Shown in pieces: positions 37,423-47,209 of a stretch of DNA of 64,000 nucleotides. The stretch's first letter is position 1, and the number at the start of each line of letters is the position of its first letter. Made by a program: the position numbers and the translations under genes. The notes beneath the pieces were generated by a model. It made no database searches, was not told the DNA's origin, and worked only from the letters and a program-made list of their open reading frames with translations. Origin of the DNA: Alteromonas hispanica (lineage in GTDB: Bacteria > Pseudomonadota > Gammaproteobacteria > Enterobacterales > Alteromonadaceae); the NCBI RefSeq assembly GCF_010500915.1, contig NZ_JAAAWP010000007.1:124001-188000 (forward strand), read 5' to 3'.

Positions 37423-38976
37423 CTAGGTATCGCCCATCCATTCAACGCGGTAAAGATCTCTGCGTCTATCTAGATAATTTCTCACTGAGCCTTCGTTTTG
37501 CAGCTTGGTGAGCTTGTCTAAATCTAGGTCGACAATGAGGGTCATTTCCGTGTTAGGTGTTGTCTCAGACACAATGGCATCGTGAGGAAACGCGAAGTCA
37601 CTGGGAGAGAAGACGGCAGTTTGGCCGTACTGAATGTCAACATTATCTACTTTCGGTAAATTACCTACGCTGCCTGCAATAGCCACGTAACACTCGTTTT
37701 CGATTGCCCTTGCCTGGGCACAGCGTCTCACTCGAAGGTAGCCGTTCTTTGTGTCTGTCCAAAATGGCACGAATAAGATTTGCATTTCTTGGTCGGCAAG
37801 AATGCGCGCCAACTCTGGAAACTCAACGTCGTAACAAATTAATACACCAATCTTACCAAAGTCGGTATCAAATGTTTTTAGGCTGTTTCCGCCCTTCATG
37901 ATCCAGTCTTCTTTTTCATGAGGGGTGGGGTGCAGTTTGTACTGGCTTTCAATGGTGCCATCACGCTTACAGATGTAGCTTACGTTGTACAGTAAGTCAT
38001 CTTCCACCACGGGCATGGAACCCGCAATAATCGTGATGTTGTAAGATACGGCTAAATGTGACACAGAAGTCAGGATCTCATCGGTATAGGTAGCAAGATG
38101 CCATATTGCATCAATAGATGACTCTGTAGGGCATAAACCCATTAGCGGTGCATTGAAAAATTCTGGGAAAAGCGCCACATCACAGGAGTAATCAGAGAGC
38201 GCATCGACAAAGTATTCTACTTGTTGAAGTAATTCTTCCACGTTATTGAAGTAGCGCATCTGCCACTGTATGCAGCCAATTCGAGCACTCGACTTTCTGC
38301 TTGCGATTAATGATGGCGTATTTGGCTCATAGTATATGTTGTGCCACTGAAGCAAGGTGGCATAACCCTGAGAGGCCTCGTCTTCAGGTAGATAAGCGGT
38401 CATTACCTGCTTAACTTCAAAGCCGTTAGATAGCTGGAAAGTTAAAATAGGATCGTAAATATCTTTCAGTTTTACCTGCTCGATATACTCATAGGGCGTT
38501 AATTCATGTGCATAGTTACGATAGTTGGGAATACGACCACCGGCCATAATCGACTTTAAGTTTAGATTGCGGCACAGTTCTTTTCGTGCTTCGTATAAAC
38601 GTCTACCGAGACGTAACCCCCTGTACTCAGGACATACAATAACTTCTACGCCGTAAAGTACATCGCCGTTTGGATCGTGGGTAGTAAGATAGGCGTCGCC
38701 TGTTATTTCATCGTAGCTATGCTTATCGCCAAACTGGTCGTAATCAACGATGACAGATATCGCGAAAGCGACTACCTTACCCTTATCTTCAATACAAATC
38801 TGGCCGTCAGGAAAGGTAGTTACCTGTGCTTTGTAATTAGAATAAGGCCAAGCACCACCAACGTTAGCGTAAACTTTATCCATAAGGTCTTTAACGTCAC
38901 TATAATCGTCCAACCTTAAATTTCGTAGGTCGAGATGGTGTTCGGTCTCTTCTATTTGCGTTTGATCTTGACTCAT
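37423..38976 (-). CDS. GNAT acetyltransferase fused to nitrilase-family carbon-nitrogen hydrolase
   Basis: This 517-residue protein joins two enzymes. Residues 17 to about 200 form a GNAT domain, with the acetyl-CoA-binding segment CPEYRGLRLGRRLYEARK. Residues from about 228 form a nitrilase-superfamily hydrolase with the Glu-Lys-Cys triad: FPEFFNAPL (Glu), KLHPTPHEKE (Lys) and VLICYDVEFPE (Cys). Fusions of this order occur in bacteria but their substrate is unknown. The hydrolase probably acts on an amide and the acetyltransferase on an amine, perhaps in sequence. It is monocistronic. Confidence 0.92.
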   Translation of the reverse strand: MSQDQTQIEETEHHLDLRNLRLDDYSDVKDLMDKVYANVGGAWPYSNYKAQVTTFPDGQICIEDKGKVVAFAISVIVDYDQFGDKHSYDEITGDAYLTTHDPNGDVLYGVEVIVCPEYRGLRLGRRLYEARKELCRNLNLKSIMAGGRIPNYRNYAHELTPYEYIEQVKLKDIYDPILTFQLSNGFEVKQVMTAYLPEDEASQGYATLLQWHNIYYEPNTPSLIASRKSSARIGCIQWQMRYFNNVEELLQQVEYFVDALSDYSCDVALFPEFFNAPLMGLCPTESSIDAIWHLATYTDEILTSVSHLAVSYNITIIAGSMPVVEDDLLYNVSYICKRDGTIESQYKLHPTPHEKEDWIMKGGNSLKTFDTDFGKIGVLICYDVEFPELARILADQEMQILFVPFWTDTKNGYLRVRRCAQARAIENECYVAIAGSVGNLPKVDNVDIQYGQTAVFSPSDFAFPHDAIVSETTPNTEMTLIVDLDLDKLTKLQNEGSVRNYLDRRRDLYRVEWMGDT

Positions 38977-39072
38977 TAACTACTCTCTTTTGCGTAACTT
39001 CTCATTAAGGGTCTTCCTTAGCGTATTCAATCATACATTTAAATAGAAATAAGCAAAAATTGTGCTTTTAGT

Positions 39073-39882
39073 TTGTCCATGAAAAATTTTATTTTTCACA
39101 ACAAAAATATAGCGTACCCACACGACGCATTATTAGTTGCCTACCCAGTAAAAAGCCCTTATAAACCCATTTTATTTTTAGCCGCTAACATTATGAACAT
39201 TACACCCGTTAATGAAGCGTCACCTCTTATCACCCTAGATGACGCCATTTTTGAATCTGTCGTTAACGACCTCGTCAAACAGGGCTTTAGTATTCAGCCC
39301 AATAGACTACCAGTTGCAGTAGTAGACGCATTATTAACTTGTCAGCGCTCGATGAAAGATAGCGAATACCAAAAAGCAGGAATAGGGCGGGCTACTCAAT
39401 TTCAGCAGAAAGACGATATACGCAGTGATGAAATTAGCTGGATTACAGGTAGCACAGTAGAAGGGCAAATTTGGCTGTCATGGTGTGATGCATTAAAAAC
39501 GTATATCAATAGAAGTTTATTTATGGGGCTTTTCTCGTTTGAAAGTCATTTTGCTTGTTATGACGTGGGGGCATTTTATAAGCGCCATCTAGATGCTTTT
39601 AAAGAACAGCGAGTTTTAAAAAACCAAACCAACAGAGTATTGTCGCTAGTAGCCTACCTGAACGAAGACTGGAAAGAGGGCGACGGCGGTGAACTGGTGT
39701 TGTATCAAAATAATGAGGATATAAAAGGATTAAAGATTGAGCCCACACGAGGCACATTTGTTGTGTTTTTAAGTGAGGAGTTTCCCCACGAAGTGCTAAT
39801 GTCAAACCGCGAGCGTCATTCAGTGGCGGGTTGGTTTAGAGTTAACGGTAGCATAAATGCACAAATAGACCCGCCGATATAA
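39073..39882 (+). CDS. 2-oxoglutarate/Fe(II)-dependent oxygenase (prolyl 4-hydroxylase-like)
   Basis: The C-terminal half is a P4H-type oxygenase. The iron ligands are in FYKRHLDAF (His, Asp) and FPHEVLMS (His), and the 2-oxoglutarate-binding Arg is in SVAGWFR. The start is uncertain: TTG at 39073, ATG at 39079 and ATG at 39193 (MNITPVNEAS) are all in frame and none has a clear ribosome binding site. The last would give about 229 residues, close to bacterial relatives. The target could be a protein side chain or a small molecule. It stands alone. Confidence 0.85.
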   Translation: MSMKNFIFHNKNIAYPHDALLVAYPVKSPYKPILFLAANIMNITPVNEASPLITLDDAIFESVVNDLVKQGFSIQPNRLPVAVVDALLTCQRSMKDSEYQKAGIGRATQFQQKDDIRSDEISWITGSTVEGQIWLSWCDALKTYINRSLFMGLFSFESHFACYDVGAFYKRHLDAFKEQRVLKNQTNRVLSLVAYLNEDWKEGDGGELVLYQNNEDIKGLKIEPTRGTFVVFLSEEFPHEVLMSNRERHSVAGWFRVNGSINAQIDPPI

Positions 39883-40174
39883 GCCTTGCTAGCGTTTTGT
39901 GTGGTGTAAGTGCTAATATTCGTTGAGGTGATGTCTGCTGCTTCGAGTATTGCGCTATCAGCAACCTATTTTCTAGCTGCTGCATTCAATTTTGATGCAT
40001 TCTTCTGCCGTGATCTGGTATCGACATCACTTATACATATGCAATATTATGCATGCTAGCCCACAGAGTCGATATTTAAGGTGTTTTACATTGTGCTTTA
40101 AACCGTGCTCTAAACCGCAAGTTCATGCTCAATACTGTGTTGCTTAAGGAAAAGACGTGAGAAGTGATTGCTAA

Positions 40175-41929
40175 ATGTTGGAAAAAATTCCTGCCCCCGT
40201 ACCAAGAGAAGAACTTCATGTATTGGTTATCGACAACCAAGGATTGGTACACGACGTAGTAGCGTCTGCGCTGCATGACGTGGGAATTAAGCACGTCAGT
40301 AGCGCATTTAATGCGTTTCATGCTAAACGCCTTTGTGAAAAGAGACAGTTTGACTTTGTTTTACTTGCTTTTAACGTTAGTCACGACAAAGACGGCTTTC
40401 ATCTTTTTGAAGAATTAAAACACCTCAACTATATCAACGACACGACAACAGTTATCTTTTTAAGCGCTGAGACGTCATCCGAGCTGGTAAACTGTATAGT
40501 TGAACTGCAACCCGATGATTTCTGGGTAAAGCCTCTTCAGCGTACAGCCGTTATTGGGCGTCTTCAGTATCTCCTTCAAATTCGTTACAAGTTGCATAAA
40601 ATGCTGCATTGTATGCAGCTAGGTGACTATTCCACCGCGATGTACTACGCAGAGCGCCAATTAAAAGACGCATCCTTGGCTGAATATCACACTAGAATTA
40701 AACGCTTAATTGGTGATTGCCTGTTACAGCTGCGGGACTTTGAAACGGCAGAGAATTATTTTCGCGAGCTGCTGCAAAGTATGGATCACGCCTGGGTACA
40801 CATTGGTTTAACACGCGCTCTGCTACGACAGGATGAGTTAGAAGAGGCACAACTTATTGTTGATGATTTACTTCAGCGTGCAGATACACGATTTTTAACC
40901 TTCGATTTGCTAGCACAATATTTTATTGAAAAAGAACAGTTCGACATTGCTTACGAACAGATGAAAGAAGCGAGTCGATTGGCACCGAGGAATATTGAGC
41001 GCAATAAACGCCTGTGGGACTTGGCGAGATTAAATCATGACAAAGTTGGCCAACTCTCTGCTGTGCAGAATATGGCAAAGTTTGCCAAGAACTCTATTCA
41101 CGACTCTCCACAGCTCTCACTTAACGTCATTCGTAGCACTATTGACCTCGCTACCAGCCTAACTGGTCCCGAAGCTATTAAGTATATTCAGCGGGCCGAG
41201 CACGATATCGATGCTGTGTCGCAACAAAAGGGCGTTCAATCTGCACTTAACGATCAGGTTGATGTAATTAAAGCTCGGGTGCTTTGTTTGAAAGATGATA
41301 AAAAAGGCGCAGAGCAGGTAATGAAGCGAAGCTCTGTAGACATTGAAGGTCTATCGATGGAAGACAGCCTTGACAAGATGAAGGCATTTCATGAGCTTGG
41401 TATGCGTGAACATTGTGTCAAAATTCTAGACAAGTTAAGAAAGCAAATTGAGGGTGATACCTTCTCTTCTCAGGTCGTTGATGAATACTTGAAGCAAGAG
41501 TCAATTGAGCGCAACGAAATTCAGTTTACGCCGAAAGAGCTGAAACATATGGCTGCGGTGAACTACAAAGAAAATAGGTTGTTGCCCGCTTACAACAACC
41601 TAAGACAAGCCCTCACAATATCTCCTAGCGATAAGCAGGTGGCCCTTAGCCTGTTAAAAATAGTGTCGCAAATACACGTGGGTGAAGATTTAAGCGATGA
41701 GCAGATGGAAGTCGCTCACAAAGCGGCAAAGCTTCTTCTTGAAGGGAAATTATCGCCTACTCAAATGGAGAAGCGCGATATGTATATTCAACGACTCGGG
41801 TTGGAAGTTGACGATGTAAGCGCCTCAGATTTTGTGGGCGTGTTGGCCAAGGAGAGCGCAAAGGAAGGCGCAAAAAATGATGCCAAAGGCAGCACCACAA
41901 ACGCTGAAGAAATAACTGAGAAAGGCTAA
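40175..41929 (+). CDS. TPR protein with degenerate response-regulator receiver domain
   Basis: This is a 584-residue protein. Residues 13 to about 135 have the receiver fold: VIDN (D20) and WVKP (K119) are kept, but the phospho-acceptor position is Ala (LLAFNVSHDKDG, A65). Phosphorylation in the normal way is therefore unlikely. The rest is helical with tetratricopeptide-like repeats (about 140-300 and 460-540), suited to protein binding. The C-terminus is charged and Ala/Lys-rich. It is probably a scaffold or phosphorylation-independent regulator. No kinase gene is adjacent. A bidirectional terminator follows. Confidence 0.85.
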   Translation: MLEKIPAPVPREELHVLVIDNQGLVHDVVASALHDVGIKHVSSAFNAFHAKRLCEKRQFDFVLLAFNVSHDKDGFHLFEELKHLNYINDTTTVIFLSAETSSELVNCIVELQPDDFWVKPLQRTAVIGRLQYLLQIRYKLHKMLHCMQLGDYSTAMYYAERQLKDASLAEYHTRIKRLIGDCLLQLRDFETAENYFRELLQSMDHAWVHIGLTRALLRQDELEEAQLIVDDLLQRADTRFLTFDLLAQYFIEKEQFDIAYEQMKEASRLAPRNIERNKRLWDLARLNHDKVGQLSAVQNMAKFAKNSIHDSPQLSLNVIRSTIDLATSLTGPEAIKYIQRAEHDIDAVSQQKGVQSALNDQVDVIKARVLCLKDDKKGAEQVMKRSSVDIEGLSMEDSLDKMKAFHELGMREHCVKILDKLRKQIEGDTFSSQVVDEYLKQESIERNEIQFTPKELKHMAAVNYKENRLLPAYNNLRQALTISPSDKQVALSLLKIVSQIHVGEDLSDEQMEVAHKAAKLLLEGKLSPTQMEKRDMYIQRLGLEVDDVSASDFVGVLAKESAKEGAKNDAKGSTTNAEEITEKG

Positions 41930-41964
41930 AAAAACTTATTAACGCCCTAATTAAACAAAAAAAT

Positions 41965-42000
41965 AAGGCCCTTTAAGTGATTAAAGGGCCTTTATTTATC
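41965..42000. terminator. Bidirectional terminator between convergent genes
   Basis: AAGGCCCTTTA (41965-41975) pairs with TAAAGGGCCTT (41982-41992), with A/T runs on both sides. It serves the TPR gene on the plus strand and the nuclease gene on the minus strand. Confidence 0.85.
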
Positions 42001-42024
42001 AATCCAACTTACTAGTGACGTTTT

Positions 42025-44667
42025 TTACGCCTTATTAGTATCCACGCGAGAGAAGCGGCGAAAACCAACCATTGCAGCAAGCAATGTTAATAAACCTCCC
42101 ATAGAGCCGCCCGAGCTATCTTCCTCTTCAACAGGCACTGGTAGTGGAGCAGGATCGTCTGCAACCAAGTTAAACGTAGCAATGAACGGGTCGTGGTCTG
42201 AGCTTCTAAACGGACCTACATCGGTAAACGCATAACCTTCTTCGTCTGGATAGAAGCGAAGAGCTTGGTTGTATTGCAGTTGATAAGCTTCAACAGAGTT
42301 GATATTCCAATGCGTCCCATCTACAGCATCTGCAAGCATGGCATCACTAGCTAAAACATGGTCTAGGCTTCCCACTTGTTCTGTACCAAAGAACCAGTAA
42401 GAGAAGCCGTCTTCGTCGAATGTTTCTGCAAGATTATGGTATCCATAGCTTGTATCTACTTCTACCGATTCACCCTCATCCATTCCAGTGCTGACCGCAG
42501 TTTTAATGGTGTATCCGCGCTCTTCTGGCGTATAGTGAGTCAGTACCGCAACAGGGTCTTCTGCGCTGTATGCGTTCAAATCACCTAGTATAATTTTACG
42601 TTCAGGCAGAGTTTCATCGTTAAGAGCGTTGCCCAGCGTAATAGCAGCTGACACTCTAAGCGCGTTACAGCTACCCTGAATGGTATCTATTTCTGATGGC
42701 GCCTCAGCGATGTCTTCCGCACACTGCGATCCCTTCGATTTGAAGTGGTTCACAGCAACCGCAAAGGTCTCACCGCTTTCGATGTGTTCAAATGTTTGCA
42801 CCAATGACGGACGCATTCTCGCAAGTCTATCTTCAGATATCTGTTGTTCAGGCATTGCCACTATCACTGCATCGCCTTGTGGTGTAACAACAGTGCCGCG
42901 ATACAATAATCCAACGGTGATAGCATCAGTGCCGATTTGAGTGTTATCAGCCGTGCTGATAAACGCGTACTGCTCTGCCTCGCCAAGCTGTGCATTAATT
43001 GCGTTGAGTAATGACTGAATGGCACTGTCATCACCAAATCCATCGTTTTCGATCTCCATTAGGCCAACAACATCGGCATTTAAATCAACGATAGCTTCAA
43101 CTATTCGACCTTCCTGGAGTGCGAATGCCTCTTCACTTTCAGCACCACGATTATTGTCGTAGTCGAAAGTCAGCTCACCATTCTCATCTTCATCACCGTT
43201 GAAGTAGTTCAAAACGTTGAACGTAGCAACCGACAAATTGCCTTCACTTACCATAGGTGTATCTTCACGGGTTGAAGTAACGGTAATCACCTCGGTAGGA
43301 TTGATACGGTAAGTTCCAAAGCTGAAATTCAGTGGGCCCGAAGCAGACACAGTGTCGCCAATTCGGATGGCGTTTGCGTAGCTAAAATTAGGGAAAAAGC
43401 TTATAGCGTCTGGGTATTGTGAACCGCTGTTATCTTCAATCGTCAAAAGACTGGCTTCGCTTTCTGCTTGTGCAGCTGCGTAGGCGTCAGATAATGGGGC
43501 GGCTACATCGCTTGGTTGGCGTTTTACACTATCACTCACCACAACTTCACCGAAACGCCAAAGAGAGTTAGTACTGGTCACTGTGGCATCGGTAACGCTT
43601 ACTAACATACCTTCATAGGCTTCTAAGTCCTCTTCGTAAGGCATAGATATATTAATAGTAGTGATATCATCGCTTGTACCGCAATCAGCAGGTACAACGT
43701 CACTATCCATCTCTAAGGTTGTCATACCGAAGTTCTCGGCTACATTCCCATACAAACGAACAATGTTGCCAACGGCGATGTCCGTTTCGCCTTCCACAAT
43801 AATTGCCTCAGACGTCATAGCGTCATTGTCGCTATCAGCGTTTTCTTCTTGAATAAAGAAACCACCTTGGCGTTTACCGGTAATGATGCCTTCGACAATA
43901 TGATTGTTACCCAGTTCTTCAGATGCGGTGCCAGCGCCTTGAATTGTGCTTAAAAGTGTTGCATCGTCGCCACAAACGCCTAAAGCAACTGGAGGTTCTA
44001 CAGGTGGCTGCTCTACATCACCACCGCCTTCTGTAGTAAATGTGCCTAAAGGGAACGGGGTAGACGCTTCGTCGTTTGTATTTGCGCCGTCAAGTGCATT
44101 AGCTCCGCTATAAGCCCAATTTTCGTCATTGAAAGCACCAGCGTTTGCGGTTTGTCCATTAGTGCGATATGCCCAACCATCAAGGTATTCCCAAGCAGTG
44201 CCATTGCCATCAACATTAATGTCGCCAAACGTATCTACCACATTGCCGTCTTTAAAAAGCTCTACGGCATCGTCGCCATTTATTGCCATTGCCGAGCTGT
44301 CAAAATCCGGTGCAGTACCAAAAAATGCGGTAAAGCCATCGATGTCTGATGCAACATACAGATAGGTACCTGCTGAAACACTTTGAGATGGAAAAGTGAA
44401 CTCTTCACCGTCGCTTCCGCCTCCGTTATTGGCACTTCCAATACCATAGGTAGATAGATCTGCTACATCATTAATCACATAGAGCTCAACAGCCTTTGGC
44501 ACACCGCCTGAAAGAGGGCCATCAATAACGCCGCTAATAACAATGTCGTTGGCATATACAGCATGACTTGCCGCAGCAAGCGATAGTGCGGAAAGAATGC
44601 CGGCACTGAGTTTAGAGAGTGATGTTCTCACGTGTTTTTTCCCTTTTGTAGTAATCTTTTTTATCAT
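42025..44667 (-). CDS. ExeM/NucH-family extracellular nuclease with GlyGly-CTERM tail
   Basis: This is an 880-residue secreted DNase. A signal peptide ends near HAVYA (about residue 39). A lamin-tail domain (about 40-160) and an OB-fold region (about 240-460) precede the endonuclease/exonuclease/phosphatase domain (about 475-830). That domain has ATFNVLNYF, GLMEIEND, AVNHFKSKG, ILGDLNAY and SSDHDPF. The C-terminus GGSMGGLLTLLAAMVGFRRFSR is a GlyGly-CTERM sorting signal: glycines, a hydrophobic helix, then basic residues. Such tails are processed by rhombosortase after type II secretion. A GTG at 44631 with GGGA before it is an alternative start. Likely roles are eDNA nutrition and biofilm turnover. 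Confidence 0.92.
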   Translation of the reverse strand: MIKKITTKGKKHVRTSLSKLSAGILSALSLAAASHAVYANDIVISGVIDGPLSGGVPKAVELYVINDVADLSTYGIGSANNGGGSDGEEFTFPSQSVSAGTYLYVASDIDGFTAFFGTAPDFDSSAMAINGDDAVELFKDGNVVDTFGDINVDGNGTAWEYLDGWAYRTNGQTANAGAFNDENWAYSGANALDGANTNDEASTPFPLGTFTTEGGGDVEQPPVEPPVALGVCGDDATLLSTIQGAGTASEELGNNHIVEGIITGKRQGGFFIQEENADSDNDAMTSEAIIVEGETDIAVGNIVRLYGNVAENFGMTTLEMDSDVVPADCGTSDDITTINISMPYEEDLEAYEGMLVSVTDATVTSTNSLWRFGEVVVSDSVKRQPSDVAAPLSDAYAAAQAESEASLLTIEDNSGSQYPDAISFFPNFSYANAIRIGDTVSASGPLNFSFGTYRINPTEVITVTSTREDTPMVSEGNLSVATFNVLNYFNGDEDENGELTFDYDNNRGAESEEAFALQEGRIVEAIVDLNADVVGLMEIENDGFGDDSAIQSLLNAINAQLGEAEQYAFISTADNTQIGTDAITVGLLYRGTVVTPQGDAVIVAMPEQQISEDRLARMRPSLVQTFEHIESGETFAVAVNHFKSKGSQCAEDIAEAPSEIDTIQGSCNALRVSAAITLGNALNDETLPERKIILGDLNAYSAEDPVAVLTHYTPEERGYTIKTAVSTGMDEGESVEVDTSYGYHNLAETFDEDGFSYWFFGTEQVGSLDHVLASDAMLADAVDGTHWNINSVEAYQLQYNQALRFYPDEEGYAFTDVGPFRSSDHDPFIATFNLVADDPAPLPVPVEEEDSSGGSMGGLLTLLAAMVGFRRFSRVDTNKA

Positions 44668-44877
44668 TAAGTGCCTGTAAAGGCCGCAACTTTTGTGTTG
44701 CTATGATTACCGTATAGGGCTTTTGTTAGCGTAAATATGACTAGTTCTTATTCAACCTGATTTTAAAAATATACAGTAAAATCAGTTGTTAAGGTGGTTT
44801 GAGTAAGTTTACTTAAAAGATTAATTGCGTAATATGAGGCGCGTTACCCGTATAAGTAACGCTATCGTGAATATCTT

Positions 44878-44897
44878 TTGGAGGTTTTATCCTCCAA
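44878..44897 (-). terminator. Hairpin after the DUF2252 gene
   Basis: TTGGAGG pairs with CCTCCAA around TTTTAT, 18 bases past the stop of the minus-strand DUF2252 gene. No T-run follows, so it may act only as an mRNA 3-prime stabiliser. Confidence 0.4.
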
Positions 44898-44914
44898 GTG
44901 AGCTTAAACCCAGT

Positions 44915-46234
44915 CTAGGCTTTAGCGATTGTTTCGCAAAACCATGTGTAGTCGCTTTGAACTAGTTCTGCATATTGATTAGCAATTGCGACAAGGTTGT
45001 CACGTTCTTCTGTTAGCACGCTAGCTGCAGCATTGGCAAACCGAGTACTGCGTCTGTCTCCCCGACAGTGGGCTAGGGCAAGCGTGTATCCACAGAGCTC
45101 GGCAACATAGTTAAAGCCTCCATTTACCGCTTTATTGCCCATAGCGACATCTTCAGGGGTAATGCCTACTTTTGCATGATGGCGAGAGCGAATGAGAAAA
45201 TGTTTATCATTGTAAATGGCTTCATCGAGAATAAGGTCGGCGTGACGCTGCATTCTTCGTTGGCTTCGTGCCGTTAGATGCGCAGGGTTAAGCAGGTTGA
45301 CCGGGCAAAGAGATTTAAAGTGATGTAGCGGGGCAGCTTCGCGCTGCTGTTTTACTTCAACAATGTGACATTTAGAAAAGCTTTCTGCGGTATGCGGCTT
45401 TCTGGGGCCGACTAAAAAATAAAATCGGTCCATATTCACAGAACCCGTGCCCGCGTTCTCTCTTTTAACTATATCTACAACAGTATCATCCATAAAAGGC
45501 GCAAATGCATTATAGAGTTCTTGATACTCCTTAGCGTTTAAAGGTGTGAATTTACCTCTATTGGCTTTAAATGCTAGCGTGTCGTCGTTGAAGGTAACCG
45601 CCCTAGCTAAAGCACTTTTAGTGGTAAACGCATCGCCGCCAGCGCTTCGCATAGCAGCCTTGTCGTATAATTTAGCAATTTTAGATGGGCTTTTATCTGG
45701 GCGGTAATCAACAGCATCGTAGATAACGCTAGCATCTGCTGTGACATTCTCGCAGGTGTTAATATAAGTAGATAGCAACGTTTGCTGCGCCTCAGTAACA
45801 GCATTTTTGCTTATAACCGGTTTACTAGTATCAATGTCGTCAAAACGATAGGTACCGTTTGCAACTCCCTCGCAGTGAACTTGTGTTAGAGACAGCGAGG
45901 TAAGTAAACGCAAAATATCCCATTCAGCTCGCCCAACACAGGCGTCGTCAAAATCGTTGGGAGAAAAAATGACTGTATCGCCATGAGAGCCTTCCTCGGT
46001 AAGAAAACCAAAGTTGGATAGGTGGCAGTCGCCAACAACACTGGTCAAAGGAATATTTTGTAGGTTGTCTGGCGTCGATATGACCCCATTATAGACGTCG
46101 GAGTAAAATAGCTGGGCAGTGCCACGGAAAAAAACAAATGGACTAGACGCCATTTTGAGGTGTTTTCCAATTGACCTTGATGGAGATGAACCATCAACTC
46201 TGGCTATTTCTTTTGCTAATTGCGAATGTCGCAT
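44915..46234 (-). CDS. DUF2252 family protein (kinase-fold-like)
   Basis: This 439-residue protein has the DUF2252 hallmarks: FFRGTAQLFYSD near residue 34, VVGDCHLSNFGF, and FSPNDFDDACVG. It also has KANRGKFTPL and LAHCRGDRRS in the later part. GDxHxxNFG and NDFDD resemble the catalytic and metal loops of APH/choline-kinase-like folds, so a phosphotransfer role is plausible but not shown for the family. It is monocistronic, with no signal peptide. Confidence 0.85.
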   Translation of the reverse strand: MRHSQLAKEIARVDGSSPSRSIGKHLKMASSPFVFFRGTAQLFYSDVYNGVISTPDNLQNIPLTSVVGDCHLSNFGFLTEEGSHGDTVIFSPNDFDDACVGRAEWDILRLLTSLSLTQVHCEGVANGTYRFDDIDTSKPVISKNAVTEAQQTLLSTYINTCENVTADASVIYDAVDYRPDKSPSKIAKLYDKAAMRSAGGDAFTTKSALARAVTFNDDTLAFKANRGKFTPLNAKEYQELYNAFAPFMDDTVVDIVKRENAGTGSVNMDRFYFLVGPRKPHTAESFSKCHIVEVKQQREAAPLHHFKSLCPVNLLNPAHLTARSQRRMQRHADLILDEAIYNDKHFLIRSRHHAKVGITPEDVAMGNKAVNGGFNYVAELCGYTLALAHCRGDRRSTRFANAAASVLTEERDNLVAIANQYAELVQSDYTWFCETIAKA

Positions 46235-46440
46235 CAGGCTACTCCACTGTTATCGCGTTGTTTTTAAACAAATTTGATAAATTTTAGTCGTTCGATTCAA
46301 TATCTTGATTAGGCGATTCACATTTACCAATTAGTAATTTATAAAATGGCGCGTTATTCTTTACACCAAGTTGAAGGGCACCTGCAAAAAGCCATTAAGC
46401 GGCAAAACCAAGTGCTCGATATATACGTAAAGATTACTCT

Positions 46441-46459
46441 CGTATGCCATAGGCCTACG
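46441..46459. promoter_or_regulatory. Near-palindrome upstream of ahpC
   Basis: CGTATGCC and GGCCTACG form an inverted repeat with one mismatch per arm around ATA, about 50 bases before the ahpC start. It could be a regulator site or an mRNA hairpin. A full OxyR consensus was not seen. Confidence 0.35.
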
Positions 46460-46508
46460 AATCTAATTTAAAACCACTCTTATTTAAAAAGACAATGGAG
46501 AATGTAAC

Positions 46509-47072
46509 ATGGCAATGATTAATACTGCTATAAAGCCTTTTAAAGCAACTGCGTTTAAAGACGGCGAATTTATTGACGTAAGTAGTGAAGACATCAAAGG
46601 CAAATGGGCAGTTTTCGTATTTTATCCAGCGGACTTCACATTTGTATGCCCAACTGAACTTGGTGACATCGCTGATAAATATGAAGAGCTTCAAGCTCGC
46701 GGTGTAGAAGTATTCTCAGTATCTACGGATACTCACTTCACACACAAAGCATGGCATGATTCTTCAGACACTATCAACAAGATCAAGTTTGCTATGATTG
46801 GCGACCCAACAGGTGAAATCACTCGCAACTTCGATTGTATGCGTGAAACAATGGGCCTAGCTGACCGTGCAACATTCGTTGTTGACCCAGAAGGTATCGT
46901 ACAAGCAATGGAAATCACGTCTGAAGGTATTGGCCGTGACGCTGACGACCTAGTGCGCAAAATCAAAGCTGCACAATACGTTGCTGCTAACCCAGGTGAA
47001 GTTTGCCCAGCTAAATGGAAAGAAGGTGAAGCAACACTAGCTCCTTCTCTAGACTTAGTAGGCAAAATCTAA
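46509..47072 (+). CDS. ahpC: Alkyl hydroperoxide reductase, peroxiredoxin subunit
   Basis: AhpC reduces hydrogen peroxide and organic hydroperoxides. The 187-residue typical 2-Cys peroxiredoxin has peroxidatic C47 (FTFVCPTE) and resolving C166 (GEVCPAKW). AhpF, encoded 137 bases downstream, recycles it with NADH. GGAG precedes the ATG. Codon choice looks biased, as in a highly expressed gene. A hairpin after the stop probably makes AhpC more abundant than AhpF. Confidence 0.98.
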   Translation: MAMINTAIKPFKATAFKDGEFIDVSSEDIKGKWAVFVFYPADFTFVCPTELGDIADKYEELQARGVEVFSVSTDTHFTHKAWHDSSDTINKIKFAMIGDPTGEITRNFDCMRETMGLADRATFVVDPEGIVQAMEITSEGIGRDADDLVRKIKAAQYVAANPGEVCPAKWKEGEATLAPSLDLVGKI

Positions 47073-47102
47073 GCATCAACGCTACTTTTTAAGTAGTCGT
47101 AA

Positions 47103-47129
47103 GGGAGCGAACTCTCGCTCCCTCTATTT
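47103..47129 (+). terminator. Hairpin between ahpC and ahpF
   Basis: GGGAGCGA (47103-47110) pairs perfectly with TCGCTCCC (47115-47122) around ACTC, followed by TCTATTT. The T-tract is broken, so partial termination is likely. Confidence 0.65.
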
Positions 47130-47209
47130 AACTTACCCATTTCCGCTCACGTGTTAGTCATAAATTTGATTAGCGGGGATCGGCGTGTCGAAAATAAGGC
47201 AGGATAACC

